From Hormiphora californensis (taxonomy: Eukaryota > Ctenophora > Tentaculata > Cydippida > Pleurobrachiidae): DNA of 64,000 bases. The DNA is taken from positions 6,110,340-6,174,339 of the forward strand of contig CM035361.1 in assembly GCA_020137815.1 (NCBI GenBank). Direction: 5' to 3'. The first letter of the stretch is position 1, and each line of letters opens with the position of its first letter. Shown piece after piece: positions 51,009 through 63,740 of this stretch. Both the position numbers and the translations under genes were made by a program. The notes under the pieces are model-generated. The model was not told the DNA's origin, did no database searches, and worked only from the letters and a program-made list of their open reading frames with translations.

Positions 51009-52482
51009 TTATGAAACCCGATAGCTGATTTATCAGTCGTTTGAACATTTTGCGCGCACATGATATCTGCTAGCTGGGGGATTTAACACCCTGCTCGCGT
51101 TTTAACAGTCCAGTTCCCTTTTTCTCGCGTTTCTCTTGATTTGAATAACAGGCGTGTAAAATTCCAAGTAATAAAAATGTGTGTAAACACACAGTTCCGT
51201 CAACAAGAGAGAGGGGAAACATGTCTGCAACACTTTTCAATGTTATATATCTCATAAAAAGTCAAAAGAATCGCATTCCTATCTTTCTCTCTCTCATTCC
51301 CTCTTTTACTGTTCAATATCTCTCACTGTGTGTATTGACCCCAATCTTGCTCTCTCTCTTACTCAAATATGTTAGGAACAGTTGCAACTAGGTGCCAGTT
51401 AGTCTACACACAGTTTGGGGACGTCTGTTGACTAATTGCCAGTATTCCTTGTGTGTTTTACCTTGTGTTGTGTCTATTATTTGTGTGTAATTACTACCGG
51501 GTTTCATAAACTATGAACGTTTGTTAGCCTATCGTGTTATAGGTTTAAATCACCTCCCCCTCACCCTCGGCTGGCGCCTCGGGATCGGCGTCGGGATTTA
51601 AACCAGTTTAATCGCCCTGCCGGGCGATTTAACTCCAGTTGGCTGTCCCCAGCTCGCGCTGGGAACAGCCAACTTCATAACGCGCCAGTCTACAAACGTT
51701 CATAGTTCATTTGATTTCAAAAGAAAATGGAAACATAATTATAATACAAAAGTGTGATAATATTTTGAATTCCTATCTACACAATAAACACATTATGAAA
51801 CCCGATAGTTGATTTATCAGTCGTTTGAACATTTTACGCGCACTGGTTAACTGCGAGATGGGGGATTTAACACCCTGCTCGCTCTTTATCAGACCAGTGC
51901 CCATTTTCACGCGTTTCTCTTCATTTCCATAACATGCGTGTAAATTTCCAAGTAATGAAAATGTGTGTAAACACACAGTTCTGTCAATAACAGAGAGGGG
52001 AACACATCTGCAACACTTTTCAATGTTATCTCTCTCATCAAGAGGCAAAATAGTCGCATTCCATTCGTTTCTCTCTCTCATTCTCTCTTTTACTGTTCAA
52101 TATCTCTCACTGTGTGTTTTGCCCCTAATCTTTCTCTCTCTTTCTCAAACATGTTAGGAACAGTAGACACTAAGTCTACACACATTTTGAGAGTGTCTGT
52201 TGACTATTTGCCAGTAGTCCTTGTGTGTTACCCCTTGTGTTGTGTCTCTTATTTGTGTGTAATTACTATCGGGTTTCATAAACTATGAACGTTTGTTAGC
52301 CTATCGCGTTATAGGTTTAAATCACCTCCCCCTCACCCTCGGCTGGCGCCTCGGGATCGGCGTCGGGATTTAAACCAGTTTAATCGCCCTGCCGGGCGAT
52401 TAAACTCCAGTTGGCTGTCCCCAGCTCGCGCTGGGAACAGCCAACTTGATAACGCGCCAGTCTACAAACGTTCATAGTTCAT
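51009..52482. repeat. Composite palindromic repeat, two tandem copies of about 700 bp
   Basis: Copies at 51009-51708 and 51793-52482. Each starts TTATGAAACCCGATAG and contains the inverse CGGGTTTCATAAA near its middle (51498-51509; 52270-52282). A second inverted pair, AACTATGAACGTTTGT / ACAAACGTTCATAGTT, bounds a CG-rich part with a strong hairpin (GTTGGCTGTCCCCAGC / CTGGGAACAGCCAAC). No protein gene is seen. Likely mobile-element derived. Confidence 0.8.
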
Positions 52483-52499
52483 GTATCAGCAAGTGGCGC

Positions 52500-53784
52500 G
52501 GTTTTTCTGAGTATTTTGAGAGCGAAAGGGGTGGTTTATCTGCCACCCCTTTCATGTGTTGTATTGAGTTTTGATGGCTATCTTACACAAGTTTCGTCTG
52601 CAAAATTTGCAGCGGAACGTAAGATATTCGTTATCAGAGTATATTTTTGAGTTTTTTTTTTTGAGTTTTTTTGGGTAATCTATTAACAACGTTTTGTACA
52701 GTTAAATAACACTAAATTATTGGAAAAGCACAAACATAAAATCGATCCAAAACACAATCTTGCTGAGCACAGCATGAGATCTATTGTTCAGTGCAAATGA
52801 GATCCGGATCGTTTTTTGCGGCTTTCTCGGATTGAAGGATTGTGAGGATTAAGGTATATCTCCTCTTTTTTCAATGTTTTTAGCAAATTTTTCTTAATCC
52901 ATGGAACTGTCTGTGCCTCCCTGAAGTACTAATATATTGGGTGTGTGGTCGTCAAGATGAGAGAAGAGCAGAGAGAGAGAAGGAGAACAGAGAATAGACG
53001 AAGATTGAGAGAAAAGACGATATAGAGAGAGGAGATTTGAGATATTAGTGTTTTATGAGTTTACACACATGAATTCAAAACAAAAATATTGTGAGTTTTA
53101 ATTTGGAACGTAAAAGCAACATCGAAATCTCTGCCAAAATCTAAAAACATCGAGAGGTCTACGGTACAACTTTATCAGAATCTCCTTCAAACGCCGGCGA
53201 CGCGCGCATTCGATCTGTGGAAAGTAGCAGTTGTAAGCACTTGCCGCACGACACTTTCTAATGTAAAATTAGATATTCTTAGGTACCGATCCATTTCGCC
53301 AAAGCATGGTTTCTAATTTCTCGTTCCTTGTTGCTTTATGTTTATCACCCGCTTTGCCTAGCTAGACTGTGTTTTATTAGAACATAACAACACCCGCTCA
53401 GTTTGCCACCAAGATCATAACAAATACTTTTCAAGTGTGTAAATCAAATTAGTAGAACATTCACAAATTTGTTTGCTAGTTTAACATATTTAATGAAAAC
53501 AATTTGATTTATTGATTAAGTTAATTAATTAATTAATTAGCAAGCAAAATTCGGTCCCATAAACAGCTCTGAAATAAAACCACAAATTCAGTTCATAAGG
53601 GTGTGACACTGGGGAAGTACGTTTTAGTTTTCTTCGAACCAATGGAATCTTTCTTCTGAAGCGAGTTGTTAGTTTAGTACACACTAGTTAGTTTAGTACA
53701 CACTTAGGTTGTGTGAGGGTCGAGCTAGGCAACACTTTAGTTAAACATGCACTAATTATATCTTTATCTTAATTTGACAAAAAG
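52500..53784. other. No gene recognised
   Basis: AT-rich intergenic sequence with a GA-rich patch (52960-53040), an ATTA run (53525-53540) and a degraded family C MITE end at about 53358-53392 (GCCTAGCTAGACTGTGTTTT ... AGAACATAACAA). Confidence 0.5.
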
Positions 53785-56700
53785 TCAGGCAGACTGCAGA
53801 GGTAGCTCATAGTTATCAGGGCTCAGAAAATCGTCATGGATCCCATAGTACCTATAACTACACTGCCCCCTAATTTTCAATCTAAAAACATACCGATGAA
53901 TTGGATGATGATGTGTGTTGTTCCCCGTACCGGAATTGTTCCATGATTTTAGCTGACTTTGGACTCACAGGCCCATGGTGTACACCACTACCCGCTGAAA
54001 TAGGGATCGGATCACAAATTGGAAAACTTACATATATGGATTAAGAGAGAGAATATAAGGATTGTTTACTAGTACTAGGGGTTTATTAGGAGAAAACCAA
54101 ACTTCATTATCGCTAATATATTGGACCTACCTATTATATTAGTGCTAAAATTAGCTACCCATTATTTTTGGGACAGCAGCTAATACTGTATTGTAATACT
54201 GTATTTTAATACTGTATTGGACCTACATGAATTAGAGCTGCCCTGAGAGGGCGACTTGTTGTTACTACCATTGTTCAAAAAAGCAAACGCCTCCCACGAT
54301 AACCGTCTACTGTCGGCAGTGTATCGCGATCTGCTGGCTCCAGGTCCGATCGTCTGAATTCCGTTGCCCCGAACCGTTATGTGGTGTTTCGACTTTTTAG
54401 CTGATCTGATGTGGTTAGTGGGAGGTTTGTTCTTGGCGTGGTTAGTGGGGGTTTGTTCTTGGGGTGGTTAGTGGGGGTTTGTTCTTGGCGTGGTTAGTGG
54501 GGGTTTGTTCTTGGGGTGGTTAGTGGGGGTTTGTTCTTGGCGGGGTGGTTAGTGGGGGTTTGTTATTGGGGTGGTTAGTGGGGGTTTGTTCTTGGGGTGG
54601 TTAGTGGGGGTTTGTTCTTGGCGTGGTTAGTGGGGGTTTGTTCTTGGGGTGGTTAGTGGGGGTTTGTTCTTGGGGTGGTTAGTGGGGGTTTGTTCTTGGG
54701 GTGGTTAGTGGGGGTTTGTTCTTGGCGTGGTTAGTGGGGGTTTGTTCTTGGGGTGGTTAGTGGGGGTTTGTTCTTGGGGTGGTTAGTGGGGGTTTGTTCT
54801 TGGGGTGGTTAGTGGGGGTTTGTTCTTGGGGTGGTTAGTGGGGGTTTGTTCTTGGGGTGGTTAGTGGGGGGTTTGTTCTTGGGGTGGTTAGTGGGGGGGT
54901 TGTTCTTGGCGTGGTTAGTGGGGGTTTGTTCTTGACGTGGTTAGGGGGGGTTTGTTCTTGGAGTGGTTAGTGGGGGTTTGCTCTTGGCGTGGTTAGTGGG
55001 GGTTTGTTATTGGGGTGGTTAGGGGGGGTTTGTTATTGGCGTGGTTAGTGGGGGTTTGTTCTTGGCGTGGTTAGTGGGGGTTTGTTCTTGGCGTGGTTAG
55101 TGGGGGTTTGTTCTTGGCGTGGTTAGGGGGGGGGGTTTGAAATGCCACAATATTGAGAGGGTCACAAATGGGATCCCTGATCCCTAGGGCTAGTTTTCGA
55201 GCCCAACTAGAGGCCTTGAGAGAGGGAGAGGGAGACACCATCGAACCCAAAACTAGCTAGCTGTCTACCTGGTACTGCGTCTCAATGGCATGTTCCGGTG
55301 TATTCGTGGCTTTAAACTGAACTCTGCGTCTCCCATTAACTCTTCCTCTCGCAATTCATCCCACCTGAACAGGGGAATATAAAACCCAAACTAAAAGGGC
55401 CACCCGAGTGGGGGAAATAGTGATTTATCAAACCCTCTCAAGCTTAGAGCGCTGTGTGAGCCACACCTCGGTAAAATAGACTGTTGTAAAAACTAAAAAG
55501 GCCAACAATTGGATTTTGTGATACGGTCATACCCCCTGATGAATGGAAAATTATAGGAAAATTAAAATCATATCGAGTGCAATGTATCAGCACCCCATCA
55601 TGTCCATTTGGAGGTTAGCATATCGAATTCTTCAACACCCCATGGCCATACCACGGTGATACCTCCCCCCCCCCTGGTGAGAGAGACTATAAAAAGTCTT
55701 ATAGTTCGGAAATCAGTTTCTCGAGTTCGCGAACGTTCGTCTGCACCCCATGGTCACCGAACCCTTTGTGCTGTTGAACAATACAACGAACCCCCACAGA
55801 GCGTCCTAATTTTGAAATAAAATAACGGCCACACAACCTACTCAAACCTACTCAAATAAAATTCGACGGTTTGAGCCACACAACCTACCTGTCAGGTGAG
55901 ATATGAAGACTCTTCAGTGCGTCAGTGAGACCATCAAACCCAACGCTGCCCCGTAACATTCTGAGCTGGTAGTGATTAATAGCACCCAAGGATTTCATGT
56001 CGTCCAATCGTAATGATCGTAGTAGGGAGACCGTCTCAAATTGTAACTTATACCGGGTCGCCCATTTCCTGTTAAATATATTTTAGTTTCCTGAAAATGT
56101 ATATTCTGTGCATATTGGATTTTAGTGAAAGGGTTTGGTAGATCAACACACATAGTCAGACTTCAGAGAAGAATCGCTAGAATTTGACTCCTACTTCAAC
56201 TCTTGGTTACGAAAAAAACTCTCTGGCAAGGGAGGGGTAACTTCTTTACTAACCTGAACTCATCATTAGATTCCTCATAAAACTGTATCTCCTACCTGAA
56301 CTCATCATTAGATTCCTCATAAAACTGTATCTCCTACCTGAACTCATCATTAGATTCCTCATAAAACTGTATCTCCTACCTGAACTCATCATTAGATTCC
56401 TCATAAAACTGTATCTCCTACCTAAATTCATCATTAGATTCCTCATAAAACTGTATCTCCTACCTGAACTCATCATTAGATTCCTCATAAAACTGTATCT
56501 CCTACCTGAACTCATCATTAGATTCCTCATAAAACTGTATGTCCTACCTGAACTCATCATTAGATTCCTCATAAAACTGTATGTCCTACCTGAACTCATC
56601 ATTAGATTCCTCATAAAACTGTATGTCCTACCTGAACTCATCATTAGATTCCTCATAAAACTGTATCTCCTACCTGAACTCATCATTAGATTCCTCATAA

Positions 56701-58335
56701 AACTGTATCTCCTACCTGAACTCATCATTAGATTCCTCATAAAACTGTATGTCCTACCTGAACTCATCATTAGATTCCTCATAAAACTGTATGTCCTACC
56801 TGAACTCATCATTAGATTCCTCATAAAACTGTATCTCCTACCTGAACTCATCATTAGATTCCTCATAAAACTGTATCTCCTACCTGAATTCATCATTAGA
56901 TTCCTCATAAAACTGTATGTCCTACCTGAACTCATCATTAGATTCCTCATAAAACTGTATCTCCTACCTGAACTCATCATTAGATTCCTCATAAAACTGT
57001 ATGTCCTACCTGAACTCATCATTAGATTCCTCATAAAACTGTATCTCCTACCTGAACTCATCATTAGATTCCTCATAAAACTGTATCTCCTACCTGAACT
57101 CATCATTAGATTCCTCATAAAACTGTATGTCCTACCTGAACTCATCATTAGATTCCTCATAAAACTGTATCTCCTACCTGAACTCATCATTAGATTCCTC
57201 ATAAAACTGTATGTCCTACCTGAACTCATCATTAGATTCCTCATAAAACTGTATCTCCTACCTGAATTCATCATTAGATTCCTCATAAAACTGTATCTCC
57301 TACCTGAACTCATCATTAGATTCCTCATAAAACTGTATCTCCTACCTGAATTCATCATTAGATTCCTCATAAAACTGTATCTCCTACCTGAACTCATCAT
57401 TAGATTCCTCATAAAACTGTATCTCCTACCTGAACTCATCATTAGATTCCTCATAAAACTGTATCTCCTACCTGAACTCATCATTAGATTCCTCATAAAA
57501 CTGTATCCCCTACCTGAACTCATCATTAGATTCCTCATAAAACTGTATGTCCTCATCCCACTCTGAAAGTGATGCTGATGAACTGCTAAACTCACTCCAT
57601 GACACCACCCGGTATAGGTCAGGGGTATCCTGGTGGTGGTGGCTGAAACCCGTTATGGAGTACTCGCTGTCCATCCTGGAGAGGGAGGATATGAGGGAGT
57701 GGTGAAAATGAGAGGGAGAGGGAGAATGTAAAAAGGGAGAAGCACACTTTGTACTGTGTAGTACACACTGTGTACTGGACCCATTTCCCACAAGGGAGAT
57801 AGATGATAGTTGTGTGTTTGTGGCGGAGCTTAAAATATGTAACAAACAAACAAACAAACAAACAAACAAACAAACAAACAAACAAACAAACAAACAAACA
57901 AACAAACAAACAAACAAACAAACAAACAAACAAACAAACAAACAAACAAACAAACAAACAAACAAACGCACCTTGGTGATGTTGAGTACTCGCTACTATC
58001 AACACACAGATCCTCAAACAAACAAACAAATAAACAAACAAACAAACAAACAAGCATACCTTGGTGATGTTGAGTATTCGCTACTATCAACACACAGACA
58101 AACAAACAAACAAACAAACAAACAAACGCACCTTGGTGATGTTGAGTATTCGCTACTAACAACACAAACAACGCACCTTGGTGATGTTGAATATTCGCTA
58201 CTATCAACACACACACAAACAAACAAACAAACAAACGCACCTTGGTGATGTTGAGTATTCGCTACTATCAACACACAAGTCTTCCATCCAATTCAGATGG
58301 GACAGACTTCCAGATTCAATATCAGATATTCGGTC
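53785..58335 (-). CDS. Serine-rich protein of unknown function with a possible SAM-like segment (5' end missing)
   Basis: Seven exons with matching phases: 58335-58241, 57675-57514, 56068-55889, 55364-55269, 54405-54227, 53994-53894 and 53862-53785, about 296 aa, ending PLQSA and a stop. The exon at 58335 starts with an acceptor (TTGCTCAG), so earlier exons exist, probably in or beyond the damaged region. Residues from exon 56068 (KWATRYKLQFETVSLLRSLR, then LDDMKSLGAINHYQLRML) look like the C-terminal half of a SAM domain (LL-x-L-x-x-DD-hydrophobic-K-x-LG ... R-x-L), but this is a by-eye call. The rest is Ser/Asn-rich and basic (RSAKKSKHH), probably disordered. Three of its introns are occupied by large tandem arrays; in two the arrays are built from its own splice sites. 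Confidence 0.72.
54415..55135. repeat. 26-27 bp minisatellite, about 27 copies
   Basis: The unit GTGGTTAGTGGGGGTTTGTT-CTTGGG fills intron 4 of the Ser-rich gene right up to the acceptor. On the minus strand each unit has CCCCCACTAACCAC, a branch-point-like CTAAC after a C-rich tract. Confidence 0.95.
56255..57513. repeat. 42-bp array, about 30 copies of an exon end plus 5' splice site
   Basis: On the minus strand each unit is GTAGGAGATACAGTTTTATG-AGGAATCTAATGATGAGTTCAG. The last 36 or so bases equal the 3' end of exon 57675-57514, and the first bases equal its donor GTAGG. In the exon frame each junction reads TTC-AGG-TAG, a stop, so it cannot be coding in that frame. Another frame is open for 448 codons because 42 is divisible by 3. 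The last copy differs, with donor GTTAGTAAAG. Confidence 0.95.
57840..58241. repeat. (CAAA)n blocks alternating with copies of an exon end
   Basis: Five copies of the exon end (minus GATAGTAGCGAATACTCAAC-ATCACCAAG/GTGCG) are separated by (TTTG)n runs of 3 to more than 30 units. The first is the real donor of exon 58335-58241; the others lie downstream in the intron. Confidence 0.93.
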
Positions 58336-60325
58336 CTGAGCAATGTAATTGAGGGTTACATATCAGATATTCGGTCCTGAGCAATTGAGGGTTACATATC
58401 AGATATTCGGTCCTGAGCAATTGAGGGTTACATATCAGATATTCGGTCCTGAGCAATGTAATTGAGGGTTACATATCAGATATTCGGTCCTGAGCAATTG
58501 AGGGTTACATATCAGATATTCGGTCCTGAGCAATTGAGGGTTACATATCAGATATTCGGTCCTGAGCAATGTAATTGAGGGTTACATATCAGATATTCGG
58601 TCCTGAGCAATGTATGAGGGTTACATATCAGATATTCGGTCCTGAGCAATTGAGGGTTACATATCAGATATTCGGTCCTGAGCAATGTAATTGAGGGTTA
58701 CATATCAGATATTCGGTCCTGAGCAATGTAATTGAGGGTTACATATCAGATATTCGGTCCTGAGCAATGTAATTGAGGGTTACATATCAGATATTCGGTC
58801 CTGAGCAATTGAGGGTTACATATCAGATATTCGGTCCTGAGCAATTGAGGGTTACATATCAGATATTCGGTCCTGCAAGCAATGTAATTGAGGGTTACAT
58901 ATCAGATATTCGGTCCTGAGCAATGTAATTGAGGGTTACATATCAGATATTCGGTCCTGAGCAATTGAGGGTTACATATCAGATATTCGGTCCTGAAGCA
59001 ATGTAATTGAGGGTTACATATCAGATATTCGGTCCTGAGCAATTGAGGGTTACATATCAGATATTCGGTCCTGAGCAATGTAATTGAGGGTTACATATCA
59101 GATATTCTGTCCTGAGCAATGTAATTGAGGGTTACATATCAGATATTCGGTCCTGAGCAATGTAATTGAGGGTTACATATCAGATATTCTGTCCTGAGCA
59201 ATTGAGGGTTACATATCAGATATTCGGTCCTGAGAGCAATGTAATTGAGGGTTACATATCAGATATTCGGTCCTGAGCAATTGAGGGTTACATATCAGAT
59301 ATTCGGTCCTGAGCAATTGAGGGTTACATATCAGATATTCGGTCCTGAGCAATGTAATTGAGGGTTACATATCAGATATTCGGTCCTGAGAGCAATGTAA
59401 TTGAGGGTTACATATCAGATATTCGGTCCTGAGCAATGTAATTGAGGGTTACATATCAGATATTCGGTCCTGAGTGCAATGTAATTGAGGGTTACATATC
59501 AGATATTCGGTCCTGAGCAATGTAATTGAGGGTTACATATCAGATATTCGGTCCTGAGAGCAATGTAATTGAGGGTTACATATCAGATATTCGGTCCTGA
59601 GCAATTGAGGGTTACATATCAGATATTCGGTCCTGAGTGCAATGTAATTGAGGGTTACATATCAGATATTCGGTCCTGAGCAATGTAATTGAGGGTTACA
59701 TATCAGATATTCGGTCCTGAGCAATTGAGGGTTACATATCAGATATTCGGTCCTGAGCAATGTAATTGAGGGTTACATATCAGATATTCGGTCCTGAGCA
59801 ATTGAGGGTTACATATCAGATATTCGGTCCTGAGCAATTGAGGGTTACATATCAGATATTCGGTCCTGAGCAATGTAATTGAGGGTTACATATCAGATAT
59901 TCGGTCCTGAGCAATGTAATTGAGGGTTACATATCAGATATCCGGTCCTGAGCAATGTAATTGAGGGTTACATATCAGATATTCGGTCCTGAGCAATGTA
60001 ATTGAGGGTTACATATCAGATATTCGGTCCTGAGCAATGTAATTGAGGGTTACATATCAGATATTCTGTCCTGAGCAATGCAATTGAGGGTTACATATCA
60101 GATATTCGGTCCTGAGCAATGCAATTGAGGGTTACATATCAGATATTCGGTCCTGAGCAATTGAGGGTTACATATCAGATATTCGGTCCTGAGCAATGTA
60201 ATTGAGGGTTACATATCAGATATTCGGTCCTGAGCAATTGAGGGTTACATATCAGATATTCGGTCCTGAGCAATTGAGGGCTACATATCAGATATTCGGT
60301 CCTGAGCAATTGAGGGCTACATATC
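58336..60325. repeat. 36-41 bp array, about 50 copies of a 3' splice site plus exon start
   Basis: On the minus strand each unit is CTCAATTACATTGCTCAG followed by GACCGAATATCTGATAT and GTAACC. The first part is the acceptor of exon 58335-58241 and the next 17 bases are the first 17 bases of that exon. Copies vary by loss of TGTAAT (short form) and a few substitutions. Confidence 0.95.
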
Positions 60326-60419
60326 GATTAAAGAAAAGTGGTTAGTTTGAAAACAATTGAATTCTCGGCCCAAATATTAGACTGCCTCCAGTCCCCGTTT
60401 TTACGTTGCGCTCAGATCG

Positions 60420-63330
60420 GATAGACCCCCTTAATGGGAAATTCAGAATTTTCCCTTTTTTGGGGGGTTTTTAAATTAGAAAAAAAAGGGGGGGGGTTTT
60501 GGGGGGCCCCAAAAAAAGGGGCCCCCAAAAAAATTTTGGGGAAATTTTTTTTTAAAAAAATTTTGGGAAAAAAATTTTTTTTTTTAAAAAAATTTTTTTT
60601 TAAAAATTAAAACCCCCAACAAAAAATTTGGGGTTTTTTTTTAAAAAAGGGGGTTTTTTAAAGGGGGTTTTTTAAAAAAAAGGGGGGTTAAAAAATTTTT
60701 TAAACGAAATTTTTTTTTTTTTTAAATTTAAGGGGGAAAATGAAAATTCAAAAATTTTTTGGGGAAAAAAAAAGGGGGAAATCAAAAAATTAAGGTTTTT
60801 TTTGGGGTTTTTTTTGGGGGAAAAAATTTTTTTTTGGGGCCCCCCAAAAAAGGGGGAAAAAAATTTTTTAAAAAATTTGGGGGAAAAAAATTTAAAAATT
60901 TTTTTTTTAAAAAAAAGGGGGTTTTTAAAAAGGGTTTTTGTCCTTTAAAAAAATTTTGGGGGGGGGGGGGAAAAACCCGGGGGGAAAAAAAAAAAATTTT
61001 TTTTTTGGGGCCCCCCCCTTATTTTTTTGGGGGGGGGAAAAACCCCCTTTCAATTTGGGGAAATTTTAAAAAACCCCCCCCCCCCTTTTGGGAACCCCCC
61101 CCCCCCCAAAAGGGGGGTTTTTTTAAAAAAATTTTTTTTAATTTTTCCCCCCCCCCAAAACCCCCCCCCAAAATTAAACCCCCCGGGGGTTTTTTTGGGT
61201 TTTTTTTGGGCCCCCTTTTTAAACCCCCCCAAATCCCAAAAAAAAAACCCCCCAAAAAAAAAAGGGGGGGGCCCCAAAAAAAAAGGGGGCCCCCCAAAAA
61301 AAAGGGGGGGGGGGAAAGGGGGGGAAAAAAAAAAAGGGGGGAACCCCCCCCAAAAAAACCCCCGGGGGGGGGGGGGGGGGGGGGGGGCCCCCCCCCCGGG
61401 GGGGGGGGGGGGGCCCCCCGGGGGGGGGGGGGTTGGGGGGTTTCCCGGGGGGGGGGGGCCCCCCAAAAAAGGGGGGGGGGGGTTTGGGGGGAAAACATTT
61501 AAAAATTAAAACCCTTTTAAAGGGGGAAATTTTTTAAAAAAAAAAAAAAAACCCCCAAAAATTTTTTAAAAACCCCCTTTTTGGGAAAAAAAAAATTTTT
61601 GGGAAAAAAGGGGGGGGGGGGCCCCCCCCTGGGTTTTTTTTTTTAAAAAAAAAAAATTTTTAAAATTGGGAAAAATTTAAAAAAATTTTTTTGGGGAAAA
61701 GGAAAAGGGGGGGAGAAAAGGGGGGGTTTTTTTTTTTTTTAAAAAAAAAAATTTTTTAAAAAAAAAAAAAAATTTTTATAATTTTAAAAAGGGGGGGAAA
61801 AAAGGGGGGGTTTTTAAAAAAAAAACTTTTAAAAATTTTTTCCCAAAAAAGGGGGGGGGAAAAAAAAAAAAAGGGGGGTTTTAAAAATTTTTAAGGGGAA
61901 TAAAGGGGGGGGTTAGGGGAGAGAAAAACCAAAATTTGGTTTGGTTTTTTAAAAAATTTTGGGCCCCAAAAAACCCGGGGGAAAAACCCCCCCCGGGGGG
62001 GGAAAAGGGGGAAAAAAAAAACCCCGGGGGGGCCGGGGGGTTTTTTTTTGTTTCCCTTTTTTTTGGGGGGGGGGAAAATTTTTTAAAAAACCCGGGGGAA
62101 AAAAAAAATTTTCCCCGGTTAAAACCCCCCTTTTTTTTCCCCAAAAAAATTTTAAAAACCCCCAAAAATTTTTTAAAAAATTTTTAAACCCCCTTTTTTT
62201 TTTGGGAAAAGGGGGCCCTTTTTTTTCCCCCCCCCTTTTTAAAAAAAAAACCCCCGGGGGGGGGGAAAAAAAACCCCGGGGAAAAATTTTTAAAAAAGAA
62301 GAAAAAAAAAGGGGAAACCCCCTTTTTGGGGGAAAAAGGGGAAAAAAAAAGAAAAAAGGGGGTTTTTTTAAAAAAGGGGGGGGAAAAAAAAAAAAAAAGG
62401 GAAAAAAAAAAGGGGGGGGGAGCTAAGGGGGGGGGGGGAAAAGGGCCCCCGGGGGGGGGGGTTTTTTTTTAAAGGGGAAAAAAAATTTTTTTAAAAAAGG
62501 GGGGGGAAAAAAAAAAAAAAAAAAAAAGGGGGGGAGGGAAAAAAAGGGTTTTAAAAAAATTAAAAAAAAAAAAAGGGGTTTTAAAAAAAAAAAGAAAAAA
62601 GGGGGGGGGGGAAAAAAAAAAGGGGGGGGGGGGGGGAAAAAAAAAAAAAGGGGGGGGGGGGGTTTTAAAAACCAAAGCCAAAAAAGGGAAAAAGGGGAAA
62701 AAAAAAAAGAGAGGGGGGGAAAAAGGGGGGAAAAAAAGGGGGGGGGTTTTTTTTAAAAAAGGGCTAAAAAAGGGGGAAAAAATTTGAAAAAAGGGGGAAA
62801 AAAAAAGGGGGTTTTTTAAAAAAAAAAATTTTTCAAGGGTTTCAAAAATTTAAAAAAACCAAAAAAAAAATTTAAAAAAAAAAAAAATTTTTTTTTTGGG
62901 AAAAAAGGTTTCCCCCCTTTTTTAAAAATTTCCCCTTTTTTTTTAAAAAAAAAAAAAAAAAACCCCCCTTTAAAAAAAATTTTTTTTTTTTTAATTTTTT
63001 TTGGGGGGGGGAAAAAAAAGGGGGGGTTTGGGGTTTTTTTTTTAAAAAGGGGGGGAAAAAAAAAATTTCCAAAAAGGTTTAAAATTAAAAAAAAACCCCC
63101 AAAAAAAAAGGAAAAAGGGGAAAAAAAAAAAAAAGGGAAAAAAAAAAAAATTTTAAAAAAAAAAAGGGGGGCCCCCGGGGGGGAAAAAAAGGGCCCCCCC
63201 CCGGGGGGGAAAAAAAAAAAAAAAAGGGGGGAAAAAGGGGGGAAAAACCCGGGGGGGGGGGAAAAAAAAAAAGGGGGGGGGGGGGTTTTTTGGGGGGGGG
63301 GGGGGGAATTGGGGGGGAAAAAAAAAAGAC
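60420..63330. other. Homopolymer-collapsed, low-quality sequence
   Basis: Runs of A, T, G and C of 4-20 bases with no complex words. The long Gly/Pro/Lys/Phe frames are artefacts. Confidence 0.9.
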
Positions 63331-63740
63331 AAGATGCTAGAGATGAGAGAGCGTGAGGGATAGGGGGAAGAGGCTAGATGGAGAAAGGGAGAGATAGGGT
63401 ATATTATAGAGATGGAGATAAAGAAAGACAAAGATATACTAGAGACTAGAGAGAGAGAGAGAAAGAGACTAGAGAGAGGAAGGGAGGGAGAGAGACTGAC
63501 TAGAGAGGGAGGGTCGAGGGATAAAGAGAGACTAGAGAGAGAGAAAGACGAGAGAGGGAGGGATAAAGAGAGACTAGAGAAAGAGAAAGAGACTAGAGAG
63601 AGGAAGGGAGGGAGAGAGACTAAAGAGAGAGATAAAGACTAGAGAGAGAAAGACTAGAGAAGGAGGGCTAAAGAGAGACTAAAGAGAGAGAGAGATAAAG
63701 ACTAGAGAGGGACTGAAGGAGAACTAAAGGGGACAATGTG
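63331..63740. repeat. GA-rich degenerate repeat
   Basis: Repeats of GACTAGAGAGAGAGAAAGA type. From 63740 to the end is unique sequence without a recognised gene. Confidence 0.85.

Noticed and set aside
56249-57595. 448-codon repeat protein as a real gene
   Set aside because: The frame is a by-product of a 42-bp array made from an exon end and donor; the conserved gene frame stops at each junction. Kept only as something to test.
57814-58274. Cys/Leu/Phe/Val-rich frames in both strands
   Set aside because: Translations of (CAAA)n and (TTTG)n repeats.
58336-60325. CRISPR array
   Set aside because: Regular 36-41 bp repeats without unique spacers, in an animal intron; the monomer is a copied splice site.
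60759-61509. Frame of 247 codons rich in Gly, Pro and Lys
   Set aside because: Same artefact: runs of single bases, no natural codon use.
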